Part shown: piece after piece, positions 22,633 to 33,677 of the stretch
Position numbering within the stretch: the first letter of the stretch is position 1
Layout of the letters: the number at the start of each line of letters is the position of its first letter
Assembly: GCA_030268105.1 (NCBI GenBank)
Contig: BSDZ01000091.1
Span: 1 to 64,000 of the forward strand
Direction of reading: 5' to 3'
Source of the DNA: Volvox africanus
Lineage: Eukaryota; Chlorophyta; Chlorophyceae; Chlamydomonadales; Volvocaceae
Length of the DNA stretch: 64,000 bases
The notes under the pieces: model-generated
Seen by the model: the letters and a program-made list of their open reading frames with translations, nothing else
The model's database searches: none
What the model was told of the DNA's origin: nothing
Program-made: the position numbers and the translations under genes

Positions 22633-22654
22633 CGCCCCCTCGGTGCAAACCCCA

Positions 22655-25600
22655 CTAGACTACACCCATGGAGGCACGGCACCACTTGAACTTGGCTTCA
22701 CCCAAGGCCTTCGTCATCACATCAGCCACCATCTTCTCCGTAGGGCAGTACCTAAGCTCAACCTCCCCACTTGCGACCCGCTCTCTGACTAGATGATGCA
22801 TCACATCAATATGCTTGGACCGCTGGGACGTCATAGGGTTGTTGCTGATATTCATCGCCCCCTGGGAATCCACCTTAATAATCGAGGGGGAGGTGCCGAT
22901 CTTCAGATCGTCAGACAGCTTTGACAGCCAAAGGGCTTCTCTCACCGCACTGGAAAGAGCTTGATACTCTGCCTCCACTGATGATGCTGCCACGGTACGC
23001 TGCAGCTGGCTGCTCCAACTTATCGCAGTACCGTTCACTCGGAAAACATAACCAGTTGTTGACCTGCGGGTAACTGTGTCTCCTGCCCAATCCGAATCAC
23101 TGTAGCCATCCAGCTGCAGCCCTTGTCCGCCAGGAAACCGAAGACCCATCTCCCGAGTACCCGCCAGGTACCGCAGCACTCCCTTTGCCGCACTCATTGC
23201 AGCGCGGGTAGGCTTAGCCATGGACCGGGAAAGCACACTCAGGGCATAGGCCAGGTCGGGACGTGTACTCACTGCAAGGTAGTTGAGTTCTCCCACCAGA
23301 GCTCGGTAAGGCGTTGGGTCCTCCAGCAGTTTGCCTTCATCATCAGTCACTGGGGCAGCCCTTGTACCCATTGCCAGAGGAGTTGCCCGATCTTTGGCAT
23401 CCAGCATGTTGTGCCGCTCCAGAATCTGCTCAATATAACGAGATTGACTCAACACAATATCGCCATCCTTCTCTCGACAAATATCCATGCCCAAAAATAC
23501 TCGTGCCTCCCCTAGGTCCCGAATCTTGAAGCACTGACCAATCGCCTCTTTCACCTTCCGCACCAATTCTAAATCATCTGAGGCCACACATGTATCATCC
23601 ACATGAACCAATGCAACCACCACTCCCCTTTCATCAACCTTCAGAAACATAGCCGGATCTGATTTAGACGGGAACAGCCCAATCTCGGCAAACTTTTCAC
23701 ACAACTTATCATACCAGCACCGTGGGGCCTGCTTTAGACCATAGATGGACTTATGCAGGTGACAGGCCAGGCCTGGAGTAGCGGCCGCTAAAAGGACTCG
23801 AAAAGATGAGCTACGGGACGTAGGCGCAAAGAGCTCACCATAATCCACCCCCTCGCGCTGTACAAACCCTTTTGCGACCAAGCGCGCTTTAAACCGCTCA
23901 ACACTACCATCTGGATTGTGTTTCACCTTATACACCCAGCGACATGGAATAAGCTTCGTGCCTGGCGGGGGTGTTTCTAAGGTCCAGGTTCCATTTGCCA
24001 ACTGAGAGTTAATTTCGTCATCCATAGCCCTTTTCCACTCGCGGGCCTGCGCCCCAGACACCGCTTCAGCATAAGTGTTGGGCTCAGACACTTTGGTTGC
24101 GGCAGCCACATGGACCCGGCCGGCAACAGACCTAGGGTCCTCACTGCGCCACCACTCGGACGGCCGTTTTCGATCACGGACAGGGTACCTAGACTCAAAA
24201 TTGTTACTCGCACCGGCAGCACCCACAGAGGGGCCAGCACCGGACGAACTCCCCGAGGGACCTGCGCCGGAAGCATCACCACCCCCTGTTGGTCCACCGC
24301 TGTTATCCCCGGAACCTCCTGCACCAGTAGAGGATCCGCCACCTTGGGTGTGAGGGGCCGGTCCCCACTCATCATTATCATCATCATCATCACTATCACT
24401 ATCAGAATCAGGCGTACTGTCTACGGGGTTGCACCACCTTACGGACTTCTTTGCACGACTAGCTTGCTGTGCTTTCTCACCGACATTCCGCTCATCAAAG
24501 GTGACATCAGAGTGCACCGACACTACATTGTCTGAAAAAAGGATACGGTACTGGCCTGCATCGCCGTACCCAACCAGAACACCCTTGCGACTTACCGGAT
24601 CTAATTTATTGCGCTTCTCCTTGGGGATATGGACATATGCCGTACATCCAAACACACGCAGATGACTCACATCAGGATGTTCCCCTGAGAAAGCTTCATA
24701 CGGGGTGCAGGGCCGACCGGACACAGGTGAAATATTCCGAAGGTAATTCGCCGTAGAGACAGCCTCAGCCCACATGCATTGGGGAAGTTGAGACTCAGCC
24801 AATAGAGCACGCATCTTCTCTAACAGAGTCCTATTCAAGCGCTCAGCAGCTCCATTCTGCTCGGGGGCATACCCCACCGTAGGCCCATGCCGAATCCCTT
24901 TCGTACGGAAAAACTCCTGCAGGGGACTGTTAATGAACTCACCCCCTTGATCAGACCGTACCTCCTCGACCCGAAAACCACTGTACGTCTCCAGCTGATT
25001 CACCATAGTCATCACCTTGTCCTTCACCGCTTCCTTGGTAGGTGTAAAGGCTACAGCCGAAAAACCAGTATAGTCATCCAACAAGACAGTTAGGTAGAGG
25101 GAACCCGTTGGTGTTCGCTCAGGCATCGGACCACAAACATCAAGATGAATAAGAGCTAGTGGTTGATCCACCTTATGCCCAGTTGATGGGAAGGGCCCTC
25201 GGCGCTGCCGTGACATCACACATGGCTCGCACACACCCGCATCTCCGGCTCCCTTCACCTGCTCCTTTGCAAAACGCACCCCTGACACCATGCCTTCACC
25301 CACCAACCTCTCAAGATTACCTAGGCCAAGGTGTCCATACCGGCGGTGCCACAAGTCCATTGATTCAGATGCAGACTTCCCATGAGCCACTCCACCAAAA
25401 GGCTGGGTGTATCTCAACCTGGAAGCAGACCTGGGAATCGAAAAACATGATAGGGCATACAGGTCGCCCAAGCGCTGGCCCGTCAGAATCTTCTCACCAC
25501 CCTTGCGCATAGTGACTTGGCCATCCTCAAAGCAAACTGACCCACCCTGCTTATCCAGGGCAGCAACTGACAGCACATTTGCAAAGCTGTCAGGAACAAG

Positions 25601-26749
25601 ATACACCTCTTCCACCGTCACCCGTGCATGCATATTGACCCCGGGGATAAGCCTCAGAGTCCCTACCGCTGTGGGCCTGATGATCCCCCCGTTCACACTC
25701 AGGATCTCAAACTTTTCTGACTCCGCCAGCTCGCGGACGTCCACTATCTGATCTGCATCATATGTCAGATGATGAGATGCACCAGAATCCAGGTACCAAC
25801 CTTTCAGGCGGTCAGACCCAGATGCCACAAAGGCAAAGTTCCTCGGGCTAGCATTGCCCCTGTCGCCGGCACCGTCCACATGGTCGTGCCGGCCATAACC
25901 TCGGCGGTCGCTCCCCAAGCTGGGCCCGCCCGCGGCCTCTCCATGGCCGCCCATTCTTGTGCGCTCCAGGCCGCCTGACCCATAACCGGGTCCTCTAGGC
26001 GCCGAGCTCCATGAGCCAGACCTCTGAGCCATCCTGGGGGCAGTGCACCCCCTCTCCAGATGCCCGGGCTTTCCACAGTTCCAGCACTGCAGTGGCTCCC
26101 TTGATCCGCCGCGGACGTGGCTTCCTCCACGTCGGGGCGCACTTCCTGTGGCTGAGCTTCCCCTACCCGCACTGACAAAAGCAGACGAGCTGGTAGAGGC
26201 CTCATGCATGCTCCCTACCCTAGCTTCGAACGCCAGCAGTTGTGCGGTTGCACTAGACAGCGTAAGCTCACCAGACTGTGTCGTCAAAATCGACACTATC
26301 ACCTCATACTTCTGAGGTAGACCCGTCAGCATTGCATACGTCATGTCTTGTTCACTGGTGGCCTGGCCCACCTTCAGCAGATCTGTGTGTAGCTCCCGCA
26401 CTCTTGCAAGGTACACCGGCAGGGCCTCTCCCTTCTTCATCGCCAGCTTAGTATACTCCTGACGCAGCTGAGATCTGCGGGCATGGTTGTTGGCGGCAAA
26501 AATCGCAGCAAGGCCATCCCACGCCATTTTGGCGTTCGGCGATGCCTTGATGACCGGCAGATGGCAGTCCTTCACATTCTTCACCAGCAGAGTCTTCACT
26601 CGCTCCGATGCAGCGACCTCTTCATCTGTAACCGGCTCAGTCAACAGCGCCCTGTTCAAGTTATGCTCAGCACACAAGTTCTCAAACCGATAGGCCCATG
26701 TAGAGTAGTTGTTGAGATCGAGGGGTTCAGCCAACTTGTCCTTGCCCAT
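22655..26749 (-). CDS. family-A Gag-Pol polyprotein, 1,364 aa, missing the RT block with the first catalytic Asp
   Basis: A single uninterrupted ORF: Gag (1-180), CCHC knuckle (C222, C225, H230, C235), protease DSG (321-323), integrase with HHCC and D537, D600, E636, an acidic/glycine linker, RT and RNase H. Compared with the 1,400-aa copy at 58422 it is 36 residues shorter. The missing stretch (about 990-1025 of the longer protein) contains QLDVTTAFLNG, the block holding the first catalytic Asp of copia RT. The HVDD motif, RNase H and C-terminus are present. The ORF is open, but RT should be inactive, so this copy could at most supply Gag, protease and integrase and be copied in trans. It also differs by about six substitutions (for example EEV/KEV, GEK/GVK, CNP/RNP, WGP/WEP, ARE/ASE). 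Confidence 0.93.
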   Translation of the reverse strand: MGKDKLAEPLDLNNYSTWAYRFENLCAEHNLNRALLTEPVTDEEVAASERVKTLLVKNVKDCHLPVIKASPNAKMAWDGLAAIFAANNHARRSQLRQEYTKLAMKKGEALPVYLARVRELHTDLLKVGQATSEQDMTYAMLTGLPQKYEVIVSILTTQSGELTLSSATAQLLAFEARVGSMHEASTSSSAFVSAGRGSSATGSAPRRGGSHVRGGSREPLQCWNCGKPGHLERGCTAPRMAQRSGSWSSAPRGPGYGSGGLERTRMGGHGEAAGGPSLGSDRRGYGRHDHVDGAGDRGNASPRNFAFVASGSDRLKGWYLDSGASHHLTYDADQIVDVRELAESEKFEILSVNGGIIRPTAVGTLRLIPGVNMHARVTVEEVYLVPDSFANVLSVAALDKQGGSVCFEDGQVTMRKGGEKILTGQRLGDLYALSCFSIPRSASRLRYTQPFGGVAHGKSASESMDLWHRRYGHLGLGNLERLVGEGMVSGVRFAKEQVKGAGDAGVCEPCVMSRQRRGPFPSTGHKVDQPLALIHLDVCGPMPERTPTGSLYLTVLLDDYTGFSAVAFTPTKEAVKDKVMTMVNQLETYSGFRVEEVRSDQGGEFINSPLQEFFRTKGIRHGPTVGYAPEQNGAAERLNRTLLEKMRALLAESQLPQCMWAEAVSTANYLRNISPVSGRPCTPYEAFSGEHPDVSHLRVFGCTAYVHIPKEKRNKLDPVSRKGVLVGYGDAGQYRILFSDNVVSVHSDVTFDERNVGEKAQQASRAKKSVRWCNPVDSTPDSDSDSDDDDDNDEWGPAPHTQGGGSSTGAGGSGDNSGGPTGGGDASGAGPSGSSSGAGPSVGAAGASNNFESRYPVRDRKRPSEWWRSEDPRSVAGRVHVAAATKVSEPNTYAEAVSGAQAREWKRAMDDEINSQLANGTWTLETPPPGTKLIPCRWVYKVKHNPDGSVERFKARLVAKGFVQREGVDYGELFAPTSRSSSFRVLLAAATPGLACHLHKSIYGLKQAPRCWYDKLCEKFAEIGLFPSKSDPAMFLKVDERGVVVALVHVDDTCVASDDLELVRKVKEAIGQCFKIRDLGEARVFLGMDICREKDGDIVLSQSRYIEQILERHNMLDAKDRATPLAMGTRAAPVTDDEGKLLEDPTPYRALVGELNYLAVSTRPDLAYALSVLSRSMAKPTRAAMSAAKGVLRYLAGTREMGLRFPGGQGLQLDGYSDSDWAGDTVTRRSTTGYVFRVNGTAISWSSQLQRTVAASSVEAEYQALSSAVREALWLSKLSDDLKIGTSPSIIKVDSQGAMNISNNPMTSQRSKHIDVMHHLVRERVASGEVELRYCPTEKMVADVMTKALGEAKFKWCRASMGVV

Positions 26750-26793
26750 GTTGTTCTTGGTTCTCTCAGAGCGCCCAGGCGGGGCTCATAACC

Positions 26794-27096
26794 TGTTAAG
26801 GAGGTAAAGGAAGTATAAAGCTGCTATGAGGTATTACAGAGGTCAGAGGAGGTCAGATGTATAAGACACTAGACGATTGCTAGCTGTTGGGTGACTATTG
26901 CAGAGTTTATGCACCCTTAAATACCATTATTGCCTGCTGTTAGCTATTCCAAGAGTTCCGCCCGGTTGTCCTCTCGGATGGCTCCACTTAACTCTAGGAC
27001 AGTTCCAAGCTCCTTCTCTAGGACAGCTCCGAGCTCCTTCTCTAGGACAGTTCCAAGGTTGTGGCAACCAATGTTTGCACCGTCCAAGACTTAACA
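26794..27096 (-). repeat. 5' LTR of the 22330-27096 element
   Basis: 303 bp. Carries the diagnostic GGAGGTAAAGG near its outer end, shared with the LTR at 32753-33055. Confidence 0.94.
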
Positions 27097-27718
27097 ATAT
27101 TCTTATATCAAAACGAAAGTGAATTAACAAATTGTTGCTCTCCAGCTAAAAGATAAAAATGTATTACTGCTTGTGCATTTCTTCAAGCTTCATTCCTTCA
27201 TGAAAAATTTGTTTAAAATTTTATTTCATGAAAGAATAAGGAATGGATTTCTAATTGCATTGCATTGCAGGTGCAAAACTAAATGTGAGCGCTTTTTGTG
27301 TTTAAATGAACTTGAATCACCCCACAAAATTTCACTTCAGCTGAAAATTTATATTCCCGTCAGAACAGCAGCAATCATCATTTGTGTGCGAACAACTGCT
27401 TGAAATGGTTAACTGCTTGTTTGTTTGCTTTATTGAATTATTTGCATCTTTTTCATGTGCTTTTCTTAGTGCATTGCATTGCAGTCAATGTGTGCGCGTT
27501 TTGTGTTAAAATGAATCACCTCACATTGTTGCTCTCCAGCTGAATATTTTCCCGTCAGAACAGCAATCATCATGGTTCCGGCTGTGAAATGCATAACTGC
27601 ATATCCAAGCTCAATGCCGTTTTGTTAATGACGCCACCAGCACAACCATCCATCATTGCCGCCACCGGGAGAGGGAGGGAGGTTGGTTGGGGAGCACCGC
27701 CACCACCACTGCCACCGC
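27097..27718. repeat. unit B, right part of the split unit
   Basis: Starts with the second ATATT (27097-27101) and continues the unit exactly where 22329 left off. Holds the last subrepeats and the GC-rich segment. No gene. Confidence 0.93.
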
Positions 27719-30582
27719 CTACGCCACAAGCACGACCATCATCGCCGACATTGGGAAGGACGGAGAAAGGGAGTGCAAGCGGGAGGGAGGTTGGGCGGTA
27801 AGTATTTTGAATAGGTTGGGTCATAGACACGACGCGGATGTCTTGATACAATGTTACAATAAAGGACGTCATGGACTCGCAGGGACCAAATAGGACACCT
27901 CTCATAGCATTGAGCAAACCTACGGTTGCAAACCTAGGGAATGTGAGCAACACTCATATATTTAAGAATGTCAGAGCAAGTAATACGGCCCATAATTTGT
28001 CGTATTGGGATCCCACGAATTCTCTGGTTGATTGGAACGTCCCTCTCCACTTTCCTGTCGACTTGTTGAGCTGGATAACGCTGTGGCGTTGACAGTGTTG
28101 TGGCTCCTGTTGCCCTGGCGGTTGTAGTTGCCATCTTGTCTGTTGCGTCTTATTTGGCCTGGAGGTTGTGGCATGCGTGGTGCGCGGCATTGTCGCGCAG
28201 TATGTCCATAATTTTCGCATAGTTGGCATTGCACTGTCCCGCCATAGCCATAACCTGATCTGTGTTCATGTTGGCTTACTCCGTTGCGGCCATCTCTTCC
28301 ATAACTCCATGCATCGCCTTGATTGATGATTGGCATATTCCTGTATCCTCGATCAAACGTGTTGCCGCGATGGTTCCATCCGTCGTGGCTGTTGTTGGCA
28401 GCGCTCCATGTGCCTCCTCGACTTGTGCCGGCAAATGCGACCGACTTGTGCCGGCAAATGCGACCGAATAACCTCCGTAGTCGCGTTCAATGGTGTCATG
28501 GTGATTGCGGCTAGTCTCGCTGTGATATTGTCCGGTGCTGCAATTGTCTCTTTGGCTTGTTGCACTGAAAGCAACGGAATCACCCTCTGCATCGACTCAT
28601 TTCTCAAAAGCCAATAGTTGAGCGCCCACGGTATCCAAATTGTATTGGCCATTGACTGTCAGCGTGGTAACAATGACCGAGAATTTCTTCGGGAGTCCCA
28701 CCAGTAGATTGTAGGTAACTTCCCGTTCGGTAACGGGGTGTCCCACTTCCACCAAGTCCGTATATAGATTGCGGACGCGAGCCACATATAAGATAAGGGC
28801 TTCATTTTGTGCCATTTTAAGGGCTGACAGTTCAGCAACAAGCTGAGATTTTCTTGCGTCACTGCTTGCCGCAAAAACAGCCGCGAGCCTCTCCCATGCT
28901 CCCTTGGCGTTGGGCGCTGCTCTGATAATTGCCAAGTGATGATCTTGGACATTTTTGACAAGGATATTTCTGACCTTGTTTGACGCGGCGATGTCCTCGT
29001 CGGTCATTGGTTCGTCTCTCAGCCATCTATCCAGGTTGTTCTCTTGTATCATAGATTGGAATCTGAATGACCACGTAGCATAATTGCTCAGACCTAATGG
29101 GTCTGATAACCTATCCTTTCCCATTGTTGCGCGTTACAGTTCCCGATGTAGGCAGGCGATTATGGTCGTTGTTGACCAGAGGCGGCGGTCGCTGTGCTCC
29201 GTATTTTGTGGACCAGTATTCGCGTCACGAGTGATTCCTCAATTCTCGCACCACGAGCAGTCGCTGATTCGGGCAATTGATTTAATTGCATTTCAGTACC
29301 TTATTGCGCTTTCTTCTGTTTAAACGAAATTAAAGCACCCTACATAATAGCACCCTCCAACTGAAATATTTAAATTCCCGTCAGAGCAGCATTCATAATG
29401 CTTCCGGCTGTGAAAGGCATAACTGCTTGTGCATTTGCTTTTATGCTTAAATCTTTATGAACATTTCGCCTGTGCCTTTCTTATTATATTGCCTTGCAGT
29501 TGCTGAACTTATTCTGGGCGCCATTATGTGTTTTACCAAAGTTTAATCACCCACATTTTTTCTTTGTAGCTAAATACTTTTATTCCCGTCATCATTTTGG
29601 TTCCGGCTGAGAGATGCATAACTGCATGTTGAAATTGCTTAAGCAATTTACCCTTTTGGCTCTTGAACGCTTAAAGCTTATTTTTGAACATTTTGCCATT
29701 ATTTTGTGCTTTTCTTATAGCATGGCATAGCTGTTGCTGAACTGAATGTGGGCGCTTTCTTGACTATAAACGAGAACTTGAAACACCCCACGCTGGTGCT
29801 TCTCATTCAGACAGCAATCATTATGGTTCCGGCTATCAAATGTATAACTGCTGGTGCATTTGCTATCACTTAAATCCTGTATGTTTCTGAACAATTTGCC
29901 ACTATTGAACGTTTTTTACTTATTGCATTGCATTGTAGTACCATATATTCACATTGAGATATATTCTTATATCAAAACGAAAGTGAATTAACAAATTGTT
30001 GCTCTCCAGCTAAAAGATAAAAATGTATTACTGCTTGTGCATTTCTTCAAGCTTCATTCCTTCATGAAAAATTTGTTTAAAATTTTATTTCATGAAAGAA
30101 TAAGGAATGGATTTCTAATTGCATTGCATTGCAGGTGCAAAACTAAATGTGAGCGCTTTTTGTGTTTAAATGAACTTGAATCACCCCACAAAATTTCACT
30201 TCAGCTGAAAATTTATATTCCCGTCAGAACAGCAGCAATCATCATTTGTGTGCGAACAACTGCTTGAAATGGTTAACTGCTTGTTTGTTTGCTTTATTGA
30301 ATTATTTGCATCTTTTTCATGTGCTTTTCTTAGTGCATTGCATTGCAGTCAATGTGTGCGCGTTTTGTGTTAAAATGAATCACCTCACATTGTTGCTCTC
30401 CAGCTGAATATTTTCCCGTCAGAACAGCAATCATCATGGTTCCGGCTGTGAAATGCATAACTGCATATCCAAGCTCAATGCCGTTTTGTTAATGACGCCA
30501 CCAGCACAACCATCCATCATTGCCGCCACCGGGAGAGGGAGGGAGGTTGGTTGGGGAGCACCGCCACCACCACTGCCACCGC
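27719..30582. repeat. unit B, full 2,864 bp
   Basis: Full unit with haplotype GCGCAGTATG / GCCATAGCC / GAATAACC / CAATGGTGTC in its gag region. The same combination appears again only in the unit at 53726. Unique variant TTTTACCAAAG near 29537. Confidence 0.95.
27971..29124 (-). pseudogene. gag-B copy 5
   Basis: Same TGA and 23-bp duplication as the reference copy. One base change (CAATGGTG) gives TPLN for TQLN in an alternative frame. Confidence 0.87.
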
Positions 30583-31371
30583 CTACGCCACAAGCACGAC
30601 CATCATCGCCGACATTGGGAAGGACGGAGAAAGGGAGCGCAAGCGGGAGGGAGGTTGGGCGGTAAGTATTTTGAATAGGTTGGGTCATAGACACGACGCG
30701 GATGTCTTGATACAATGTTACAATAAAGGACGTCATGGACTCGCAGGGACCAAATAGGACACCTCTCATAGCATTGAGCAAACCTACGGTTGCAAACCTA
30801 GGGAATGTGAGCAACACTCATATATTTAAGAATGTCAGAGCAAGTAATACGGCCCATAATTTGTCGTATTGGGATCCCACGAATTCTCTGGTTGATTGGA
30901 ACGTCCCTCTCCACTTTCCTGTCGACTTGTTGAGCTGGATAACGCTGTGGCGTTGACAGTGTTGTGGCTCCTGTTGCCCTGGCGGTTGTAGTTGCCATCT
31001 TGTCTGTTGCGTCTTATTTGGCCTGGAGGTTGTGGCATGCGTGGTGCGCGGCATTGTCGCGCGGTATGTCCATAATTTTCGCATAGTTGGCATTGCACTG
31101 TCCCGCCGTAGCCATAACCTGATCTGTGTTCATGTTGGCTTACTCCGTTGCGGCCATCTCTTCCATAACTCCATGCATCGCCTTGATTGATGATTGGCAT
31201 ATTCCTGTATCCTCGATCAAACGTGTTGCCGCGATGGTTCCATCCGTCGTGGCTGTTGTTGGCAGCGCTCCATGTGCCTCCTCGACTTGTGCCGGCAAAT
31301 GCGACCGACTTGTGCCGGCAAATGCGACCGAATTACCTCCGTAGTCGCGTTCAATTGTGTCATGGTGATTG
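30583..31371. repeat. unit B, left 789 bp of a rearranged unit
   Basis: Matches the unit up to CATGGTGATTG, then breaks. The following 1,458 bp of the unit (up to the ATATT site) are missing. Confidence 0.92.
30835..31371 (-). pseudogene. gag-B, C-terminal part only
   Basis: Contains the knuckle ORF (31200 to 30835) and the 23-bp duplication. The N-terminal Gag domain has been removed by the rearrangement at 31371. Confidence 0.85.
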
Positions 31372-31395
31372 ATTCAATTGGGTGGCCGCCGGCCC
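31372..31395. other. 24-bp filler at a rearrangement junction
   Basis: Non-templated or captured sequence between unit B (ends 31371) and family A (begins 31396, ATCGAAAAAC). It matches neither partner. Filler DNA is typical of end-joining repair. Confidence 0.75.
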
Positions 31396-32708
31396 ATCGA
31401 AAAACATGATAGGGCATACAGGTCGCCCAAGCGCTGGCCCGTCAGAATCTTCTCACCACCCTTGCGCATAGTGACTTGGCCATCCTCAAAGCAAACTGAC
31501 CCACCCTGCTTATCCAGGGCAGCAACTGACAGCACATTTGCAAAGCTGTCAGGAACAAGATACACCTCTTCCACCGTCACCCGTGCATGCATATTGACCC
31601 CGGGGATAAGCCTCAGAGTCCCTACCGCTGTGGGCCTGATGATCCCCCCGTTCACACTCAGGATCTCAAACTTTTCTGACTCCGCCAGCTCGCGGACGTC
31701 CACTATCTGATCTGCATCATATGTCAGATGATGAGATGCACCAGAATCCAGGTACCAACCTTTCAGGCGGTCAGACCCAGATGCCACAAAGGCAAAGTTC
31801 CTCGGGCTAGCATTGCCCCTGTCGCCGGCACCGTCCACATGGTCGTGCCGGCCATAACCTCGGCGGTCGCTCCCCAAGCTGGGCCCGCCCGCGGCCTCTC
31901 CATGGCCGCCCATTCTTGTGCGCTCCAGGCCGCCTGACCCATAACCGGGTCCTCTAGGCGCCGAGCTCCATGAGCCAGACCTCTGAGCCATCCTGGGGGC
32001 AGTGCACCCCCTCTCCAGATGCCCGGGCTTTCCACAGTTCCAGCACTGCAGTGGCTCCCGTGATCCGCCGCGGACGTGGCTTCCTCCACGTCGGGGCGCA
32101 CTTCCTGTGGCTGAGCTTCCCCTACCCGCACTGACAAAAGCAGACGAGCTGGTAGAGGCCTCATGCATGCTCCCTACCCTAGCTTCGAACGCCAGCAGTT
32201 GTGCGGTTGCACTAGACAGCGTAAGCTCACCAGACTGTGTCGTCAAAATCGACACTATCACCTCATACTTCTGAGGTAGACCCGTCAGCATTGCATACGT
32301 CATGTCTTGTTCACTGGTGGCCTGGCCCACCTTCAGCAGATCTGTGTGTAGCTCCCGCACTCTTGCAAGGTACACCGGCAGGGCCTCTCCCTTCTTCATC
32401 GCCAGCTTAGTATACTCCTGACGCAGCTGAGATCTGCGGGCATGCTTGTTGGCGGCAAAAATCGCAGCAAGGCCATCCCACGCCATTTTGGCGTTCGGCG
32501 ATGCCTTGATGACCGGCAGATGGCAGTCCTTCACATTCTTCACCAGCAGAGTCTTCACTCGCTCCGATGCAGCGACCTCTTCATCTGTAACCGGCTCAGT
32601 CAACAGCGCCCTGTTCAAGTTATGCTCAGCACACAAGTTCTCAAACCGATAGGCCCATGTAGAGTAGTTGTTGAGATCGAGGGGTTCAGCCAACTTGTCC
32701 TTGCCCAT
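31374..32708 (-). CDS. truncated Gag-protease protein, 444 aa
   Basis: Open from the family-A Gag start (32708) through UBN2 Gag, CCHC knuckle (C222-C235) and protease (DSGASHH at 321) to the start of the pre-integrase region. The filler then replaces the rest with a short tail (MGRRPPN) and a stop. This could in principle make a Gag-protease product without integrase or RT. One substitution (ANKH for ANNH) separates it from other copies. It has a complete 5' LTR and leader, so transcription is possible. I have no evidence that it is expressed. Confidence 0.8.
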   Translation of the reverse strand: MGKDKLAEPLDLNNYSTWAYRFENLCAEHNLNRALLTEPVTDEEVAASERVKTLLVKNVKDCHLPVIKASPNAKMAWDGLAAIFAANKHARRSQLRQEYTKLAMKKGEALPVYLARVRELHTDLLKVGQATSEQDMTYAMLTGLPQKYEVIVSILTTQSGELTLSSATAQLLAFEARVGSMHEASTSSSAFVSAGRGSSATGSAPRRGGSHVRGGSREPLQCWNCGKPGHLERGCTAPRMAQRSGSWSSAPRGPGYGSGGLERTRMGGHGEAAGGPSLGSDRRGYGRHDHVDGAGDRGNASPRNFAFVASGSDRLKGWYLDSGASHHLTYDADQIVDVRELAESEKFEILSVNGGIIRPTAVGTLRLIPGVNMHARVTVEEVYLVPDSFANVLSVAALDKQGGSVCFEDGQVTMRKGGEKILTGQRLGDLYALSCFSMGRRPPN

Positions 32709-33055
32709 GTTGTTCTTGGTTCTCTCAGAGCGCCCAGGCGGGGCTCATAACCTGTTAAGGAGGTAAAGGAAGTATAAAGCTGCTATGAGGTATTACAGAG
32801 GTCAGAGGAGGTCAGATGTATAAGACACTAGACGATTGCTAGCTGTTGGGTGACTATTGCAGAGTTTATGCACCCTTAAATACCATTATTGCCTGCTGTT
32901 AGCTATTCCAAGAGTTCCGCCCGGTTGTCCTCTCGGATGGCTCCACATAACTCTAGGACAGTTCCAAGCTCCTTCTCTAGGACAGCTCCGAGCTCCTTCT
33001 CTAGGACAGTTCCAAGGTTGTGGCAACCAATGTTTGCACCGTCCAAGACTTAACA
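31396..33055 (-). mobile_element. family-A element truncated to gag-protease plus 5' LTR
   Basis: Holds the LTR (32753-33055), PBS, gag, protease and part of the pre-integrase region, then ends in the filler. It is followed on the right by ATATT and the same unit position as the 22330-27096 element, and it shares the GGAGGTAAAGG LTR variant. It is therefore a duplicated, truncated descendant of that insertion, not a separate one. Confidence 0.92.
32753..33055 (-). repeat. 5' LTR of the truncated element
   Basis: 303 bp, followed by ATATT at 33056-33060. Confidence 0.93.
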
Positions 33056-33677
33056 ATATTCTTATATCAAAACGAAAGTGAATTAACAAATTGTTGCTCT
33101 CCAGCTAAAAGATAAAAATGTATTACTGCTTGTGCATTTCTTCAAGCTTCATTCCTTCATGAAAAATTTGTTTAAAATTTTATTTCATGAAAGAATAAGG
33201 AATGGATTTCTAATTGCATTGCATTGCAGGTGCAAAACTAAATGTGAGCGCTTTTTGTGTTTAAATGAACTTGAATCACCCCACAAAATTTCACTTCAGC
33301 TGAAAATTTATATTCCCGTCAGAACAGCAGCAATCATCATTTGTGTGCGAACAACTGCTTGAAATGGTTAACTGCTTGTTTGTTTGCTTTATTGAATTAT
33401 TTGCATCTTTTTCATGTGCTTTTCTTAGTGCATTGCATTGCAGTCAATGTGTGCGCGTTTTGTGTTAAAATGAATCACCTCACATTGTTGCTCTCCAGCT
33501 GAATATTTTCCCGTCAGAACAGCAATCATCATGGTTCCGGCTGTGAAATGCATAACTGCATATCCAAGCTCAATGCCGTTTTGTTAATGACGCCACCAGC
33601 ACAACCATCCATCATTGCCGCCACCGGGAGAGGGAGGGAGGTTGGTTGGGGAGCACCGCCACCACCACTGCCACCGC
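33056..33677. repeat. unit B, right 622 bp of the rearranged unit
   Basis: Same extent as 27097-27718, beginning at the ATATT site. No gene. Confidence 0.92.

Larger units (their letters stand above)
22330..27096 (-). mobile_element. family-A LTR retrotransposon with TSD, open ORF, RT-deleted
   Basis: A 4,767-bp element in unit B with intact 303-bp LTRs, PBS, PPT and 5-bp ATATT duplications. Its two LTRs differ at one base that I can see (GGAGATAAAGG against GGAGGTAAAGG), so the insertion is young. It is the only copy in the window with a verified target duplication and so defines the element ends. Confidence 0.95.

Noticed and set aside
30655..30735. GGTAAGT splice-donor-like site and an AATAAA signal on the plus strand of unit B
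   Set aside because: No exon with coding support on that strand and no acceptor assigned. Short motifs like these occur by chance.
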